Program-made: the position numbers and the translations under genes
Part shown: positions 32,929 through 42,534 of the stretch, one piece after another
Position numbering within the stretch: the stretch's first letter is position 1
Layout of the letters: each line of letters opens with the position of its first letter
From: Comamonas sp. lk
GTDB lineage: Bacteria; Pseudomonadota; Gammaproteobacteria; Burkholderiales; Burkholderiaceae_C
NCBI GenBank assembly: GCA_945925985.1
Contig: CAMELV010000011.1
Location: 1-64,000 of the forward strand
Direction of reading: 5' to 3'
Length of the DNA stretch: 64,000 bases
Notes under the pieces: model-generated
Databases searched by the model: none
Told to the model about the DNA's origin: nothing
The model's input: only the letters and a program-made list of their open reading frames with translations

Positions 32929-35028
32929 ATGACTGCCCAATACCAAGTGCATGGCGACATCGCCGTCATCACGCTCAGCAACCCACCCGTGAACGGCCTG
33001 GGCTTTGCCACCCGCCTCAGCATTGCCGATGGTCTGAGCCGGGCCAACGCAGACCCCGCTGTCAAGGCCCTGGTGTTGACGGGCGCTGGCAAGGCGTTTT
33101 CAGGCGGCGCCGACATCAAGGAGTTCGGCAGCCCCAAGGCCCTGCAAGAGCCCAACCTGCTCAGCGTCATTGTGGCCCTGGAGCACTCGGCCAAACCCGT
33201 GGTGGCGGCCATTCACAGCGTGTGTATGGGTGGCGGGCTGGAACTGGCGATGGGCTGCCATTACCGCATTGCCGCACCAGGTTGCAACGTGGCACTGCCT
33301 GAAGTCAAGCTGGGTCTGATCCCCGGTGCTGGCGGCACGCAGCGCCTGCCGCGTGTTTTGGGTGTTGAAGTGGCGCTGAACATGATCGTCAGCGGCGAAC
33401 CAGTCAAAAGCGAGATGCTGGCCATGTTGCCAGGCCAGAAGCTGTTTGACAAAATGGCCAACTCTGCCGAGACGCTTGCTGAGGAGGCCTTCGCCCTGGC
33501 GCGCGCTATGGCTGACATCCGGCCGCTGCCGCTGGTGCGCAACCTGCCCTGCAAACACCCGCAGGGTGATGCTTACTTTCAGTTCGCGCGCAACATGGTG
33601 AAGGGCATGGCCAAGAATTTCCCGGCCCCGCCCAAGTGTGTGGACGCGGTTGAAGCCGCCACCAAGCAGAAGTTCGACGCCGGAATGGTGGTGGAGCGGG
33701 ATATTTTTGTCGCTTTGATGCAGACGTCCGAGTCGCGCGCATTGCGCCACATTTTCATGGCCGAGCGGGCCGCCTCAAAAATTCCTGATGTCCCGGCAGA
33801 TACGCCGCAACGACCGATCAAGTCGGTCGCAGTGATTGGTGCTGGCACGATGGGCGGCGGCATCGCCATGAACTTTCTCAACGCCGGTCTGCCGGTGGTG
33901 ATGCTGGAGATGAAGCAAGAGGCCCTAGACCGCGGCTTGGCCACCATCCGCAAGAACTATGAAGCGCAGGTTAAAAAAGGCAAGCTCAAGGCCGACAAGT
34001 ACGAGCAGCGCATGGCCCTGCTGCAAACCACATTGAGCTACGACGACCTGGGCAGTGCAGACCTGGTGATTGAGGCGGTGTTCGAGGAGATTGGGGTCAA
34101 GGAGGCCGTGTTCAAGCAACTCGACCGCGTCATGAAGCCCGGCGCCATCCTGGCCAGCAACACCTCGACGCTGGACGTGGACAAGATCGCCAGTTTTACC
34201 AACCGGCCGCAAGACGTGGTCGGCCTGCATTTCTTCAGCCCGGCCAATGTCATGAAGTTGCTGGAGGTGGTGCGTGGCGCCAAGACGGCCAAGGACGTGC
34301 TGGCCACGGTGATGACACTGGCCAAGACCATCCGCAAGACGGCGGTGGTGTCAGGTGTTTGCGACGGCTTCATCGGCAACCGCATGGTCGAGCAGTACGG
34401 CCGCCAGGGCGGCTTTTTGCTGGATGAAGGTTGCACCCCTGACCAGGTGGACCGGGCGATTGAAAAATTCGGCTTTGCCATGGGCCCCGTCCGCATGGGC
34501 GACCTCGCCGGCAATGACATTGGCTGGGCCATCCGCAAGCGCCGCGCGCTGGAAAGGCCGGGCATGAAGTACAGCAAGACCGCCGACCTGCTGTGTGAGA
34601 AAGGGCGCTTTGGCCAGAAAACTGGCGCCGGTTGGTACGACTACGTGGCCGGCAAGCGCGACGCGATTCCCAATGCTGAGGTGGTGGAAATGATAGCGGC
34701 GCACCGTGCCTCATTGGGCATCACGCCGCGCAAAATCTCGGATGACGAGATCGTGCAGCGCCTGGTTTATGCGCTGGTCAATGAGGCCGCGCACATCCTG
34801 GAAGAGGGCATTGCCTCTAAGGCCAGCGACATCGACATGGTGTACCTGATGGGTTACGGTTTCCCGATTTATCGCGGCGGCCCGATGAACTACGCCGACC
34901 AGGTGGGCCTGTTCAATGTGGTGCAAAGCATGGGCCGTTTTGCCCAGAACCCGCGCGACGACGCCGCTTTTTGGCAGCCCGCGCCCCTGCTCGCCCGCCT
35001 GGCTGCCGAAGGCCGGACCTTCAATTGA
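32929..35028 (+). CDS. Bifunctional enoyl-CoA hydratase / 3-hydroxyacyl-CoA dehydrogenase (FadB/FadJ-like)
   Basis: 699 residues. N-terminal crotonase domain (~1-190): [11 protein letters not shown] forms the oxyanion hole, and the acid residues in [13 protein letters not shown] and [14 protein letters not shown] are the catalytic pair. From about 295 the NAD-binding domain starts with [32 protein letters not shown] holds the dehydrogenase His. The C-terminal tandem HCDH domains follow, ending with [12 protein letters not shown]. It catalyses two successive beta-oxidation steps. It is followed 21 bases later by thiolase. Confidence 0.92.
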   Translation: MTAQYQVHGDIAVITLSNPPVNGLGFATRLSIADGLSRANADPAVKALVLTGAGKAFSGGADIKEFGSPKALQEPNLLSVIVALEHSAKPVVAAIHSVCMGGGLELAMGCHYRIAAPGCNVALPEVKLGLIPGAGGTQRLPRVLGVEVALNMIVSGEPVKSEMLAMLPGQKLFDKMANSAETLAEEAFALARAMADIRPLPLVRNLPCKHPQGDAYFQFARNMVKGMAKNFPAPPKCVDAVEAATKQKFDAGMVVERDIFVALMQTSESRALRHIFMAERAASKIPDVPADTPQRPIKSVAVIGAGTMGGGIAMNFLNAGLPVVMLEMKQEALDRGLATIRKNYEAQVKKGKLKADKYEQRMALLQTTLSYDDLGSADLVIEAVFEEIGVKEAVFKQLDRVMKPGAILASNTSTLDVDKIASFTNRPQDVVGLHFFSPANVMKLLEVVRGAKTAKDVLATVMTLAKTIRKTAVVSGVCDGFIGNRMVEQYGRQGGFLLDEGCTPDQVDRAIEKFGFAMGPVRMGDLAGNDIGWAIRKRRALERPGMKYSKTADLLCEKGRFGQKTGAGWYDYVAGKRDAIPNAEVVEMIAAHRASLGITPRKISDDEIVQRLVYALVNEAAHILEEGIASKASDIDMVYLMGYGFPIYRGGPMNYADQVGLFNVVQSMGRFAQNPRDDAAFWQPAPLLARLAAEGRTFN

Positions 35029-35049
35029 TTTGAACCAGAGGACTCCACC

Positions 35050-36225
35050 ATGTCATCAGCTGTTATTGTCTCCACCGCCCGCACCCCGCTCGCCAAAAGC
35101 TGGAAAGGCTCGTTCAACATGACCCACGGCGCCACCCTGGGCGGGCATGCCGTCCAGCACGCCATTGCCCGGGCTGGCATTGAGGCCGCTGAGGTGGACG
35201 ACGTCATCATGGGCTGCGCCAACCCCGAGGGTGCCACCGGCGCCAACATCGCGCGCCAGGTGGCTCTGCGCGCCGGCTGCCCGATCACGGTCTCCGGCAT
35301 GACCGTGAACCGTTTTTGTTCGTCGGGCCTGCAGACCATCGCCCTGGCCGCCCAGCGCGTGATCGCGGGTGAAGGTGATGTTTATGTGGCCGGTGGCGTG
35401 GAAAGCATTTCCTGCGTCCAGCAGGAAATGAACCAGCACATGCTGGCCGACCCCTGGCTGGCAAAGAACAAGCCCGAGATCTACTGGAACATGCTTCAAA
35501 CCGCCGAAAACGTGGCCAAGCGCTACGGCATTGGCCGCGAGGCCATGGACGAGTACGGCGCCGCCAGCCAGCAACGCGCGACCGCAGCGCTGGCTGCAGG
35601 CCTGTTTGCCGACGAGATCGCCCCCATCACGGTCACCATGGGTGTGGCCGACAAGGTCATGGGCCTCACCACCCAACAAGTCACGGTCAGCCAGGACGAA
35701 GGCATCCGCGACGGCACCACCAAGGAGGGCATCAGCGGCCTGCGCTCGGCGCTGCCCGGGGGTCTGATCTCGGCCGGCAACGCCAGCCAGTTCTCGGACG
35801 GCGGCGGTGCCTGTGTGGTGATGTCAGAGAGCCTGGCTGAGAAAAAAGGCCTGAGGCCGCTGGGGCGCTTTCTGGGCTTTGCGGTCGCCGGTTGCGAGCC
35901 CGACGAGATGGGCATTGGCCCGGTGTTCGCCATTCCCAAGGTGCTGGCTCGTCTGGGCCTGACGGTGGCCGACATCGACTTGTGGGAACTCAACGAAGCC
36001 TTTGCGGTTCAGGTGATCTACTGCCGCGACAAGCTTGGCATCCCGGGTGACCGCCTCAACGTCAATGGCGGTGCCATTGCGGTGGGCCATCCCTATGGCG
36101 TCAGCGGCCAGCGCCTGACCGGCCACGCCCTGATAGAAGGCCGCCGTCGCGGCGCCAAGCGGGTTTGCGTCACCATGTGCATTGGCGGCGGCATGGGTGC
36201 CGCCGGTGTGTTTGAGGTGCTGTGA
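35050..36225 (+). CDS. Acetyl-CoA C-acyltransferase (thiolase)
   Basis: 391 residues, standard length. Catalytic Cys in [13 protein letters not shown] (about 92), His in [14 protein letters not shown] (about 348) and second Cys in [15 protein letters not shown] at the end. It splits 3-ketoacyl-CoA to acetyl-CoA and a shortened acyl-CoA, completing the cycle with the preceding FadB-like enzyme. Both are presumably driven by the palindrome-bearing promoter. Confidence 0.93.
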   Translation: MSSAVIVSTARTPLAKSWKGSFNMTHGATLGGHAVQHAIARAGIEAAEVDDVIMGCANPEGATGANIARQVALRAGCPITVSGMTVNRFCSSGLQTIALAAQRVIAGEGDVYVAGGVESISCVQQEMNQHMLADPWLAKNKPEIYWNMLQTAENVAKRYGIGREAMDEYGAASQQRATAALAAGLFADEIAPITVTMGVADKVMGLTTQQVTVSQDEGIRDGTTKEGISGLRSALPGGLISAGNASQFSDGGGACVVMSESLAEKKGLRPLGRFLGFAVAGCEPDEMGIGPVFAIPKVLARLGLTVADIDLWELNEAFAVQVIYCRDKLGIPGDRLNVNGGAIAVGHPYGVSGQRLTGHALIEGRRRGAKRVCVTMCIGGGMGAAGVFEVL

Positions 36226-36247
36226 GCCTGCTGCAACGCCCAACGGT

Positions 36248-36276
36248 CGTCATTCCCGTAACAACGGGAATCCATG
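36248..36276. repeat. Palindromic interspersed repeat (ATTCCC-N8-GGGAAT type)
   Basis: ATTCCCGTAACAACGGGAAT at 36252-36271, flanked by CGTC and CCATG. The 6-8-6 layout matches the dRS3 type of repeat known from Neisseria and resembles REP-like units of Burkholderiales. It fills most of the 48-base gap between the thiolase and acyl-CoA dehydrogenase genes. Its terminal CCATG contains an in-frame ATG for the next gene. Confidence 0.7.
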
Positions 36277-36288
36277 CCTGATCCTGCC

Positions 36289-38145
36289 ATGAACTTGCGC
36301 TCCACCGTCGATTTTTTACTGTACCAGTGGCTCGATGTACCGTCGTTGACCCAGCGGACTCGTTTCGCCGACCACTCGCGCGATACCTTTGACGCGGTGC
36401 TGGACACCTGCGAGCGCATCGCGCGCGACAAGTTCGCGCCTTTCAACCGCCTGGTGGACACGCAGGAGCCGCACTTTGACGGGGAGCGCGTGGTGCTGCC
36501 CGCTGCCACGCTGGCCGCTGCGCAGGCCTATGCGGCCTCGGGCATGCTGAGCGCGGCACAGAGCTACGAGCATGGTGGTATGCAGCTCCCGTACACCCTG
36601 GAGGCCGCTGCCAACTCGTTTTTTGCCTGCGCCTCGGTCAGCATTGGCTCAGGCATGCTCACCACCGGCAACGCCAATTTGCTGATGGTGCACGGCACGC
36701 CGCAGCAGCAAACTGCGTTTGCGCGCCATGAGTTCTCAGGGCGCTTCTCGGGCACCATGTGTCTGTCCGAGCCGCAGGCCGGCTCCTCGCTCAGCGACGT
36801 GACCACCCGGGCTCTGCCGGACGGCCCCGATTTTGCCGCCGATCCATTGGGGCCGCGCTACCGCCTCAAGGGCAACAAGATGTGGATCTCTGCTGGCGAC
36901 CACGAGCTCACCGAGAACATCATCCACCTGGTGCTGGCCAAGATTCCCGGGCCCGATGGCCGGCTGGTGGCCGGCACGCGCGGCATTTCGCTGTTTATCG
37001 TGCCGAAAAAACTGGTCGATGCAGAGGGGCAACTCACCGGTGAGCGCAATGACGTGGCGCTGGCCGGCCTGAACCACAAGTTGGGCTGGCGTGGCACCAC
37101 CAACTGTCTGCTCAATTTTGGCGAGGGCAAGTACCCGGTGCGCCCGCAGGCCGACGGCCCTTTTGGCGCTGGCGCGGGGGCCATTGGCTACCTGGTGGGG
37201 CAGCCCGGCGAGGGCCTGCGCTGCATGTTCCACATGATGAACGAAGCCCGCATTGGTGTTGGCATCGCTGCCACCATGCTCGGCCTGGCCGGCTACTACG
37301 CCTCGCTCGATTACGCCCGCAACCGACCGCAGGGCCGCCCGATCGGCAGCAGCGGCAAGGACGCCGCCGCGCCCCAGGTCCGCATCATCGAACACGCCGA
37401 CGTCAAGCGTATGCTGCTGGCGCAAAAAGCCTATGGTGAAGGCGCCCTGGCCCTGGCGCTGTACTGTGCCCGACTGGTCGATGAGCAGCGCACCGGCTCG
37501 GCTGCCGACGCCGACGAGGCGCGCCTGCTGCTGGAGGTGCTCACGCCCATTGCCAAGAGCTGGCCGAGTGAATGGTGTCTGGAGGCCAACTCGCTGGCGA
37601 TCCAGATCCATGGTGGCTACGGCTACACGCGGGATTTTCCGGTGGAGCAGTACTGGCGCGACAACCGGCTCAACATGATCCACGAAGGCACGCACGGCAT
37701 CCAGGCGGCTGATCTGCTGGGCCGCAAGGTGCTGATGGAAAACGGCCGTGGTCTGCAGTTGCTCAGCCAGCGCATCGAGGCCACCGCCGAGCGTGCCCTG
37801 GCCGTGCCGGCCCTGGCCGAACATGCCCTGGCGCTGCGGCAGGCCCTGCAACAGGTGGCTGAGGCTACTCGCGCCGCTTGGGCTACCGGGGTGCCTGCCG
37901 ACGCGCTGGCCAATGCCGTACCCTACATGCAGGCCTTTGGCCACACCGTACTGGCCTGGATCTGGCTGGATGTCGCTTTGGCAGCGCTGCACGACGATGC
38001 TACACAATCCATAGCACAAACCCAAGGCAGGATAAGGGCTACAGCCTATTTTTATCAATATGAATTGCCAAAAATTGGCGCCTGGCTGCAGGTGGTAAGC
38101 ACGCGCAACCCGATCTGCGCCACCATGCCCGACGCCGCGTTTTAG
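36289..38145 (+). CDS. Acyl-CoA dehydrogenase with C-terminal helical domain
   Basis: 618 residues from ATG 36289 (MNLRSTVDFLLYQWL); an in-frame ATG at 36274 lies inside the interspersed repeat. GTMCLSEPQAGSSLSDV and NKMWISAGDHEL are FAD-binding segments, QIHGGYGYTRDFPVEQYWRD and MIHEGTHGIQ carry the catalytic-Glu region of this subfamily, and the last ~120 residues form the extra C-terminal domain of the larger FadE-like enzymes. It makes the first double bond in acyl-CoA. Residues near 571-586 are encoded by a 48-bp interspersed element (37999-38046). Groups with the preceding beta-oxidation genes. Confidence 0.9.
   Translation: MNLRSTVDFLLYQWLDVPSLTQRTRFADHSRDTFDAVLDTCERIARDKFAPFNRLVDTQEPHFDGERVVLPAATLAAAQAYAASGMLSAAQSYEHGGMQLPYTLEAAANSFFACASVSIGSGMLTTGNANLLMVHGTPQQQTAFARHEFSGRFSGTMCLSEPQAGSSLSDVTTRALPDGPDFAADPLGPRYRLKGNKMWISAGDHELTENIIHLVLAKIPGPDGRLVAGTRGISLFIVPKKLVDAEGQLTGERNDVALAGLNHKLGWRGTTNCLLNFGEGKYPVRPQADGPFGAGAGAIGYLVGQPGEGLRCMFHMMNEARIGVGIAATMLGLAGYYASLDYARNRPQGRPIGSSGKDAAAPQVRIIEHADVKRMLLAQKAYGEGALALALYCARLVDEQRTGSAADADEARLLLEVLTPIAKSWPSEWCLEANSLAIQIHGGYGYTRDFPVEQYWRDNRLNMIHEGTHGIQAADLLGRKVLMENGRGLQLLSQRIEATAERALAVPALAEHALALRQALQQVAEATRAAWATGVPADALANAVPYMQAFGHTVLAWIWLDVALAALHDDATQSIAQTQGRIRATAYFYQYELPKIGAWLQVVSTRNPICATMPDAAF
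37999..38046 (+). repeat. 48-bp interspersed mini-element, copy inside the acyl-CoA dehydrogenase gene
   Basis: GCTAC-N7-ATAGC followed 31 bases later by the end of GGGCTACAGCC. Spacing is identical to the copies in the GST and patatin genes. It is read in the frame GCT-ACA and encodes ATQSIAQTQGRIRATA. Both ends are palindromic, giving two potential stems. Confidence 0.65.
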
Positions 38146-38167
38146 CCGCTGAACACGACCCGCAACG

Positions 38168-38194
38168 CATGGGTCCCCGCGTGCGCGAGGACGA
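38168..38194. repeat. Palindromic repeat, degenerate copy in opposite orientation
   Basis: CATGGGTCCCCGC, GTGC-type loop, then GCGAGGACG. It mirrors the neighbouring repeat at 38203, with GTCCCCGC and GCGAGGAC as imperfect arms. A further partial copy (GGTGGGTCCCCGCGTGC) sits near 40557. Confidence 0.5.
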
Positions 38195-38202
38195 CAGCCT
38201 AT

Positions 38203-38233
38203 CGTCATCCCCGGCTATGACCGGGGATCCATG
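38203..38233. repeat. Palindromic interspersed repeat (CGTCATCCCCGG / CCGGGGATCCATG)
   Basis: ATCCCCGG (38207-38214) and CCGGGGAT (38221-38228) pair perfectly around CTATGA, with the same CGTC and CCATG flanks as the copy at 36248. On the minus strand it supplies the last codons and stop of the PAP2 phosphatase gene (Met-Asp-Pro-Arg-Ser-stop). With the copies at 36248 and 38168 it brackets the acyl-CoA dehydrogenase gene. Confidence 0.7.
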
Positions 38234-39030
38234 GCCCCCTTGCGTGACCGCCAGGCTTGTCGGGCAAAGCCCAGCAAGGACAGCGCCACCAGGACCATCA
38301 GGCCCTGTTGCAGCAACTGGTTTTCGGCGAAATCAAGTGGCTCCTGGCCTAGCCTGTAAAGCGTCGCCGCCATCAGCAGCGCCAACAACCATTGTGCTGG
38401 GCCGGTTGGCGTGAACCAGGCGGGGTTCAGCCGCAACCACAGGGCATGGCCGAGTGCCCCGGCGATCAGTCCGATGGCGGCGCCCGCCAGAACATCGCCT
38501 GGCCAGTGGGCACCGACGGCTATGCGGGACAGTCCTGCCGCTGCAGCCAGGCCGAACAGCCAGAGCGGGCGCCGGCCTGGGCGATCGCTGCAGGCCAGGT
38601 AAAGCGCGGTGGCGGCGGCAAAGGCGGTGATGGTGTGGCCTGAGGGGAATGATTCCCGGTGCAAAGGCTCGCCCAAAATGTGAAATTGCGCCACGTCCAG
38701 CACCGCCGCCGGTCGCGGGCTTTGCAGCCAGGCCTTGATGCCTCGCGACAGCAGGCTGGCAAAAGGCGCTGCGACCAGCCAGGCCCACATCAGCCGCGGG
38801 GCGAGCACCAACAGGGGCGAGGTCACTGCCAGCAGCCCCCAGCCATTGCCCAGCAAGGACAGCCCGGCCCAAAGGCTGCTGCCCAGCAGGGCGCAGGCGT
38901 GGTTCAGTGTGAGAAACAGGCGCGGCTCGAACCAGCCCAGCCAGACTGGCGCGCCCAAAAGAAGCAACAACAAGGCCACTGCCGTGCATCGCCAGAGTCG
39001 TGCGCGGCCGCCTGACGGCGCCGAGCTCAT
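38215..39030 (-). CDS. PAP2-family membrane phosphatase
   Basis: 271 residues with five or six membrane helices. The three PAP2 phosphatase motifs are visible: KAWLQSPRP (K-x6-RP type, about 105-113), FPSGHTITAFA (PSGH, about 137) and SRIAVGAHWPGDVLAG (SR-x5-H, about 180-195). Such enzymes dephosphorylate lipid or undecaprenyl phosphates at the membrane. The start overlaps the stop of the glycosyltransferase gene upstream, suggesting joint action on a polyprenyl-linked or lipid A-type glycan. The last few codons come from an interspersed palindromic repeat. Confidence 0.85.
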   Translation of the reverse strand: MSSAPSGGRARLWRCTAVALLLLLLGAPVWLGWFEPRLFLTLNHACALLGSSLWAGLSLLGNGWGLLAVTSPLLVLAPRLMWAWLVAAPFASLLSRGIKAWLQSPRPAAVLDVAQFHILGEPLHRESFPSGHTITAFAAATALYLACSDRPGRRPLWLFGLAAAAGLSRIAVGAHWPGDVLAGAAIGLIAGALGHALWLRLNPAWFTPTGPAQWLLALLMAATLYRLGQEPLDFAENQLLQQGLMVLVALSLLGFARQAWRSRKGAMDPRS

Positions 39031-40508
39031 GTCTGCTCTCCGCTGCCGCCTTGCCAGCCACGGCAGTCGTAAAAGCGGAACTCGGACAACAAGGTGCCCC
39101 AGCGGCGCACGGGCATGCTGTCGAGCAGTTGGCAGTTGTCAAAGCCTGCCGGGCCCACCGGCAGCGCAAACGGCATCAGCGACCAGTCGACGAGCAGGGC
39201 GTTGCCCCCGGCCGCCAGTGGCGCAGTCCATAAATCAAACTGATCGACCCGGTGGTCGAGCACTTGAACCGACAACGGGCGCGCGTACCAGCCTAGTCGG
39301 CTGGCCAGGGTCCAATGCTGTACCGCCAAGGCGTTCAGACCATGGGCCGGCGCGAGCAGACGGGCCCGTTCACTGGCCAGGTCCCAGCCATGCAGGTCGG
39401 CAAAGGGGTTCGCCGCCTGGGTCTGGCCCGGTTCGCTGTTGGGCCAGGGCGCCAGGCCGGTGGCCATAGCGCTTAGGAGCAGGGTGAGTGCCACCGCTTG
39501 CAGGCTGGTCACTGTGGTCAGCAGCCAACGCCGGCCCTGCTGCAAGGCGCAGGCCAAGCCCAGCCCGGCAAAAGGCACCAGCGCGGCCCAGGCTGGTGCT
39601 GTCCAGTGCGGCAGGCTGCTGCCGCCGGCTGACAACCAGGCCAGCACGCCAAACGGCAGTACAAAGAACAGCGCCGTCAAGCGCCCGGCACCTGAAGTCG
39701 CCTGGCGCCAGCCGGGCACAGCCCACAGCAACAACGGCCCGTAAGCCAGCAGTTGCAGCAGGCCAAAGGTCAGCAAGGGTCGCAGCTGCCAGCCGGTGCC
39801 GGCGCCGTGCTGGGCCTGGTAGACAAAAGACAACCATTGGTGCTGTGCATTCCACACCAGCACCGGGGCGACCAGCAGCAGCGCCAGCAGTGTGGCGGCC
39901 CACAACCAGGGCTGACGCAACAGTCGCCAGCCGTGCGTCCGCAACAGGCAGAGTGCCACGGCCAGTGCGGCCAGGATGGCGGTGTATTTGCTCAGGCCAG
40001 CCAGGCCCAGCAGCAGGCCCAGCAGCAGCCAATCGCGCGGCCGGCTCAAGGCCAGCGGCTGCATCAGGCGAAGGGTTTGGTGCATCAGTGCCAGACTCAG
40101 CAGCGTCAGCAGGCTATCGGGCAGCAGCCCGATGGCCAACACATTAAACAGCGGCGCCAGCAGAAACACGCTCACTGCCGCCAGACCTGCTCTGTCGGCC
40201 GCAAGCGCGCTGCCCTGGCTGAGTTGCTTCGCCAATTGCTGGATTAGCCAGCCCGAGGCCAGCCAGATCAGGCCTGGCAGCAGCCGCAGCACCGCCACAG
40301 GTGCCTCCAGCGCCACCAGCGGCCACTGCAGCCAGCCCACCATGGGCGGATGGTCAAAATAGCTGAGCGCCGGGTGCAGCGCGTAGAGCAGGTAGTGGGC
40401 CTCGTCAACCGACAGCCCGTGTAGCGCACCCACCGTGGCATGCAGCACACAGCCCAGCCCCAGCAAAATCTGGGCTTGCCGCTGGGCTGGCAGGAGGCGG
40501 GCATGCAT
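39027..40508 (-). CDS. GT39/ArnT-like membrane glycosyltransferase
   Basis: 493 residues from ATG 40508 (MHARLLPAQ); a longer frame to 40664 runs into the promoter of the divergent SDR. VDEAHYLLYALHPALSYFDHPPMVGW contains the catalytic acid (D-E in the first loop) and the DHPP element of polyprenyl-phosphate-sugar-dependent transferases (shown in outline). About eleven Leu/Ala-rich helices follow, then a periplasmic C-terminal domain with FYDCRGW near the end. It would move a sugar from an undecaprenyl-phosphate donor to lipid A or another acceptor. Coupled by overlap to the PAP2 phosphatase. Confidence 0.8.
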   Translation of the reverse strand: MHARLLPAQRQAQILLGLGCVLHATVGALHGLSVDEAHYLLYALHPALSYFDHPPMVGWLQWPLVALEAPVAVLRLLPGLIWLASGWLIQQLAKQLSQGSALAADRAGLAAVSVFLLAPLFNVLAIGLLPDSLLTLLSLALMHQTLRLMQPLALSRPRDWLLLGLLLGLAGLSKYTAILAALAVALCLLRTHGWRLLRQPWLWAATLLALLLVAPVLVWNAQHQWLSFVYQAQHGAGTGWQLRPLLTFGLLQLLAYGPLLLWAVPGWRQATSGAGRLTALFFVLPFGVLAWLSAGGSSLPHWTAPAWAALVPFAGLGLACALQQGRRWLLTTVTSLQAVALTLLLSAMATGLAPWPNSEPGQTQAANPFADLHGWDLASERARLLAPAHGLNALAVQHWTLASRLGWYARPLSVQVLDHRVDQFDLWTAPLAAGGNALLVDWSLMPFALPVGPAGFDNCQLLDSMPVRRWGTLLSEFRFYDCRGWQGGSGEQT

Positions 40509-40686
40509 GGGCTGGAGCAAGGCAGGCAAGGTAAAGCCGGCAAGTCTAACGCGCAGGTGGGTCCCCGCGTGCAGCCTGCCCTCGACTTGATCGGGGGCGA
40601 GGGCGGTAGGCGTGACAATATCGCGAGCGAGACATGGCGGAGCGGTCCGGTCCTGCAAAATCACCTACCCAACCCGGAACCCCACC

Positions 40687-41475
40687 ATGACGCGCACCAT
40701 TCAGCAATTGTTTGACCTGACCGGCAAGACAGCGCTGGTGACCGGCGGCTCGCGCGGGCTGGGCCTGCAGATGGCTCATGCGCTGGGTGAGGCTGGCGCC
40801 CGCGTCATGATCAGCTCGCGCAAGGCGGCGGATCTCGAGCAGGCCTGCGCCGAATTACAGGCTGCGGGCATTGACGCGCGCTGGATCGCCGCCGACTGCG
40901 CCCGCGACGCCGAGATTGAACGCCTCGCCAATGAGACCCTGCAGCGTATGGGCGATGTCGATATTTTGGTAAACAACGCCGGGGCGGCCTGGGGAGCGCC
41001 GGCGGAAGACCACCCGATCGAGGCCTGGGACAAGGTCATGAACCTCAACATTCGCGGCTATTTTTTGCTGAGCCAAGCCATCGCCAAAAAAAGCATGATC
41101 GCCCGGCGAAGCGGCCGGATCATCAACATTGCTTCCATCACCGGTCTGGGCGGCAACCCGCCCGAAATCTGCACCATCGCCTACAACACCTCCAAGGGGG
41201 CGGTCATCAACTTCACCCGCGCGCTGGGGGCCGAATGGGGTAAGTACAACATCAACGTCAACAGCATTTGCCCGGGTTTTTTCCCCAGCCGAATGACCCA
41301 GGGTGCCCTGGCCGAGCATGGCGAGGCCCTGGCTGCCCACGCGCCACTGGGGCGTCTGGGCGACGACGAAGACCTGAAGGGCCTGTGCGTGTTGTACGCA
41401 TCGGACGCCGGCAAGCACATCACCGGCCAGTGGTTGGCGGTGGACGGTGGTGTGAGCATCGTGAGGGGCGGCTAA
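40687..41475 (+). CDS. SDR-family oxidoreductase (FabG/gluconate 5-dehydrogenase-like)
   Basis: 262 residues. TGGSRGLGLQMA (about 19-30) is the nucleotide loop and SSRKAADLEQA with its Arg suggests NADP. NNAGAAWG, Ser in INIASITGL and AYNTSKGAVI (Tyr/Lys) complete the site. The ATG has weak upstream GGAACCCC. It heads a plus-strand group with a CurA-like reductase, a GST, an acetyltransferase and another SDR, all a few bases apart. Likely a carbonyl reductase in lipid or small-molecule metabolism. Confidence 0.85.
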   Translation: MTRTIQQLFDLTGKTALVTGGSRGLGLQMAHALGEAGARVMISSRKAADLEQACAELQAAGIDARWIAADCARDAEIERLANETLQRMGDVDILVNNAGAAWGAPAEDHPIEAWDKVMNLNIRGYFLLSQAIAKKSMIARRSGRIINIASITGLGGNPPEICTIAYNTSKGAVINFTRALGAEWGKYNINVNSICPGFFPSRMTQGALAEHGEALAAHAPLGRLGDDEDLKGLCVLYASDAGKHITGQWLAVDGGVSIVRGG

Positions 41476-41476
41476 C

Positions 41477-42505
41477 ATGGCGACAAAAATGACCCAGAAT
41501 ATTCAGATCCACCTTGACAACCGCCCGGTCGGTGAAGCCCAGGCCAGCAATTTCAAGCGGGTTGTGGCGGAAACACCGGCCTTACAGGAGGGCCAGGTGC
41601 TGGTGCGTCACCACTACCTCAGCCTGGACCCGTACATGCGTGGCCGCATGAATGACGCCAAGAGCTATGCCGTACCGCAAGGGCTGGGCCAGACCATGGG
41701 CGGCGGTACGGTCGGCGAGGTGGTCGAGTCGCGCCATGCGCAGTACGCCGTGGGCGACCAGGTGGTCGGCATGGGCGGCTGGCAGCAGTACAGCGTGGTC
41801 AATGCTGATCAGCCCGGCGCCCTGCGCAAGGTCGACACCACCCACGTGCCGCTGAGTGCCTATCTGGGCGCAGTTGGCATGCCTGGCGTCACTGCCTGGT
41901 ACGGGCTGGTGAAAATCATCGAGCCCCAGGCCGCTCAGACCCTGGTGGTCAGCGCCGCCACGGGCGCGGTGGGCAGCGCCTTTGCCGCCCTGTCCAAGGC
42001 GCGCGGCTGCCGCACCGTGGGCGTGGCCGGCGGCCCCGACAAATGCCGTTATGCGGTAGAGGAACTGGGTTTTGACGCCTGCATTGACTACAAGCAGCAC
42101 AGCAGCGCAGCCTCGCTGTCCAAGGCCCTGCGTGCCGAATGCCCAAACGGGATTGACGGCTATTTTGAGAATGTGGGCGGCATGGTGCTTGACGCCGTGC
42201 TGCCGCTGATGAACGCCTTTGGTCGCATCGCGGTCTGCGGCATGATCGCGGGCTATAACGGCGCGCCGCTGCCGCTGGCCTCCCCAGCACTCATCCTGAC
42301 CAACCGGCTCAAGGTGCAGGGCTTCATCGTCAGCGAACACATGGACGTCTGGCCGACCGCGCTCAAGGAACTGGGCTTGTTGGTGGGCACGGGCAAATTG
42401 CGCGCCCGTGAGTCTGTGGCGCAGGGCATCGACGCGGCGCCCGAGGCCTTTTTGGGCCTGCTCAAGGGCCGTAATTTTGGCAAGCAGTTGGTCAAGCTGA
42501 TCTAA
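41477..42505 (+). CDS. NADPH-dependent MDR-family reductase (CurA / prostaglandin-reductase-like)
   Basis: 342 residues, zinc-free medium-chain reductase. YLSLDPYMRGRMND near the N-terminus, VGMPGVTAWYGL, the NADP loop SAATGAVGSAFA (about 156-167) and CGMIAGYN identify the family. NGIDGYFENVGGMVLDAVLP is also typical. Members reduce the alpha,beta double bond of enones and alkenals. One base separates it from the SDR stop, so the two are cotranscribed. Confidence 0.9.
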   Translation: MATKMTQNIQIHLDNRPVGEAQASNFKRVVAETPALQEGQVLVRHHYLSLDPYMRGRMNDAKSYAVPQGLGQTMGGGTVGEVVESRHAQYAVGDQVVGMGGWQQYSVVNADQPGALRKVDTTHVPLSAYLGAVGMPGVTAWYGLVKIIEPQAAQTLVVSAATGAVGSAFAALSKARGCRTVGVAGGPDKCRYAVEELGFDACIDYKQHSSAASLSKALRAECPNGIDGYFENVGGMVLDAVLPLMNAFGRIAVCGMIAGYNGAPLPLASPALILTNRLKVQGFIVSEHMDVWPTALKELGLLVGTGKLRARESVAQGIDAAPEAFLGLLKGRNFGKQLVKLI

Positions 42506-42534
42506 ACACCGTTCACATCACCCAGGAGTTGCCC

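Noticed and set aside
38146..38233. CRISPR-like array
   Set aside because: Only two or three imperfect palindromic units of varying spacing and opposite orientation; no regular spacers and no cas genes.
40509..40664. Longer start for the GT39-like protein
   Set aside because: The added 52 residues are not hydrophobic or conserved-looking and run into the promoter space of the divergent SDR.
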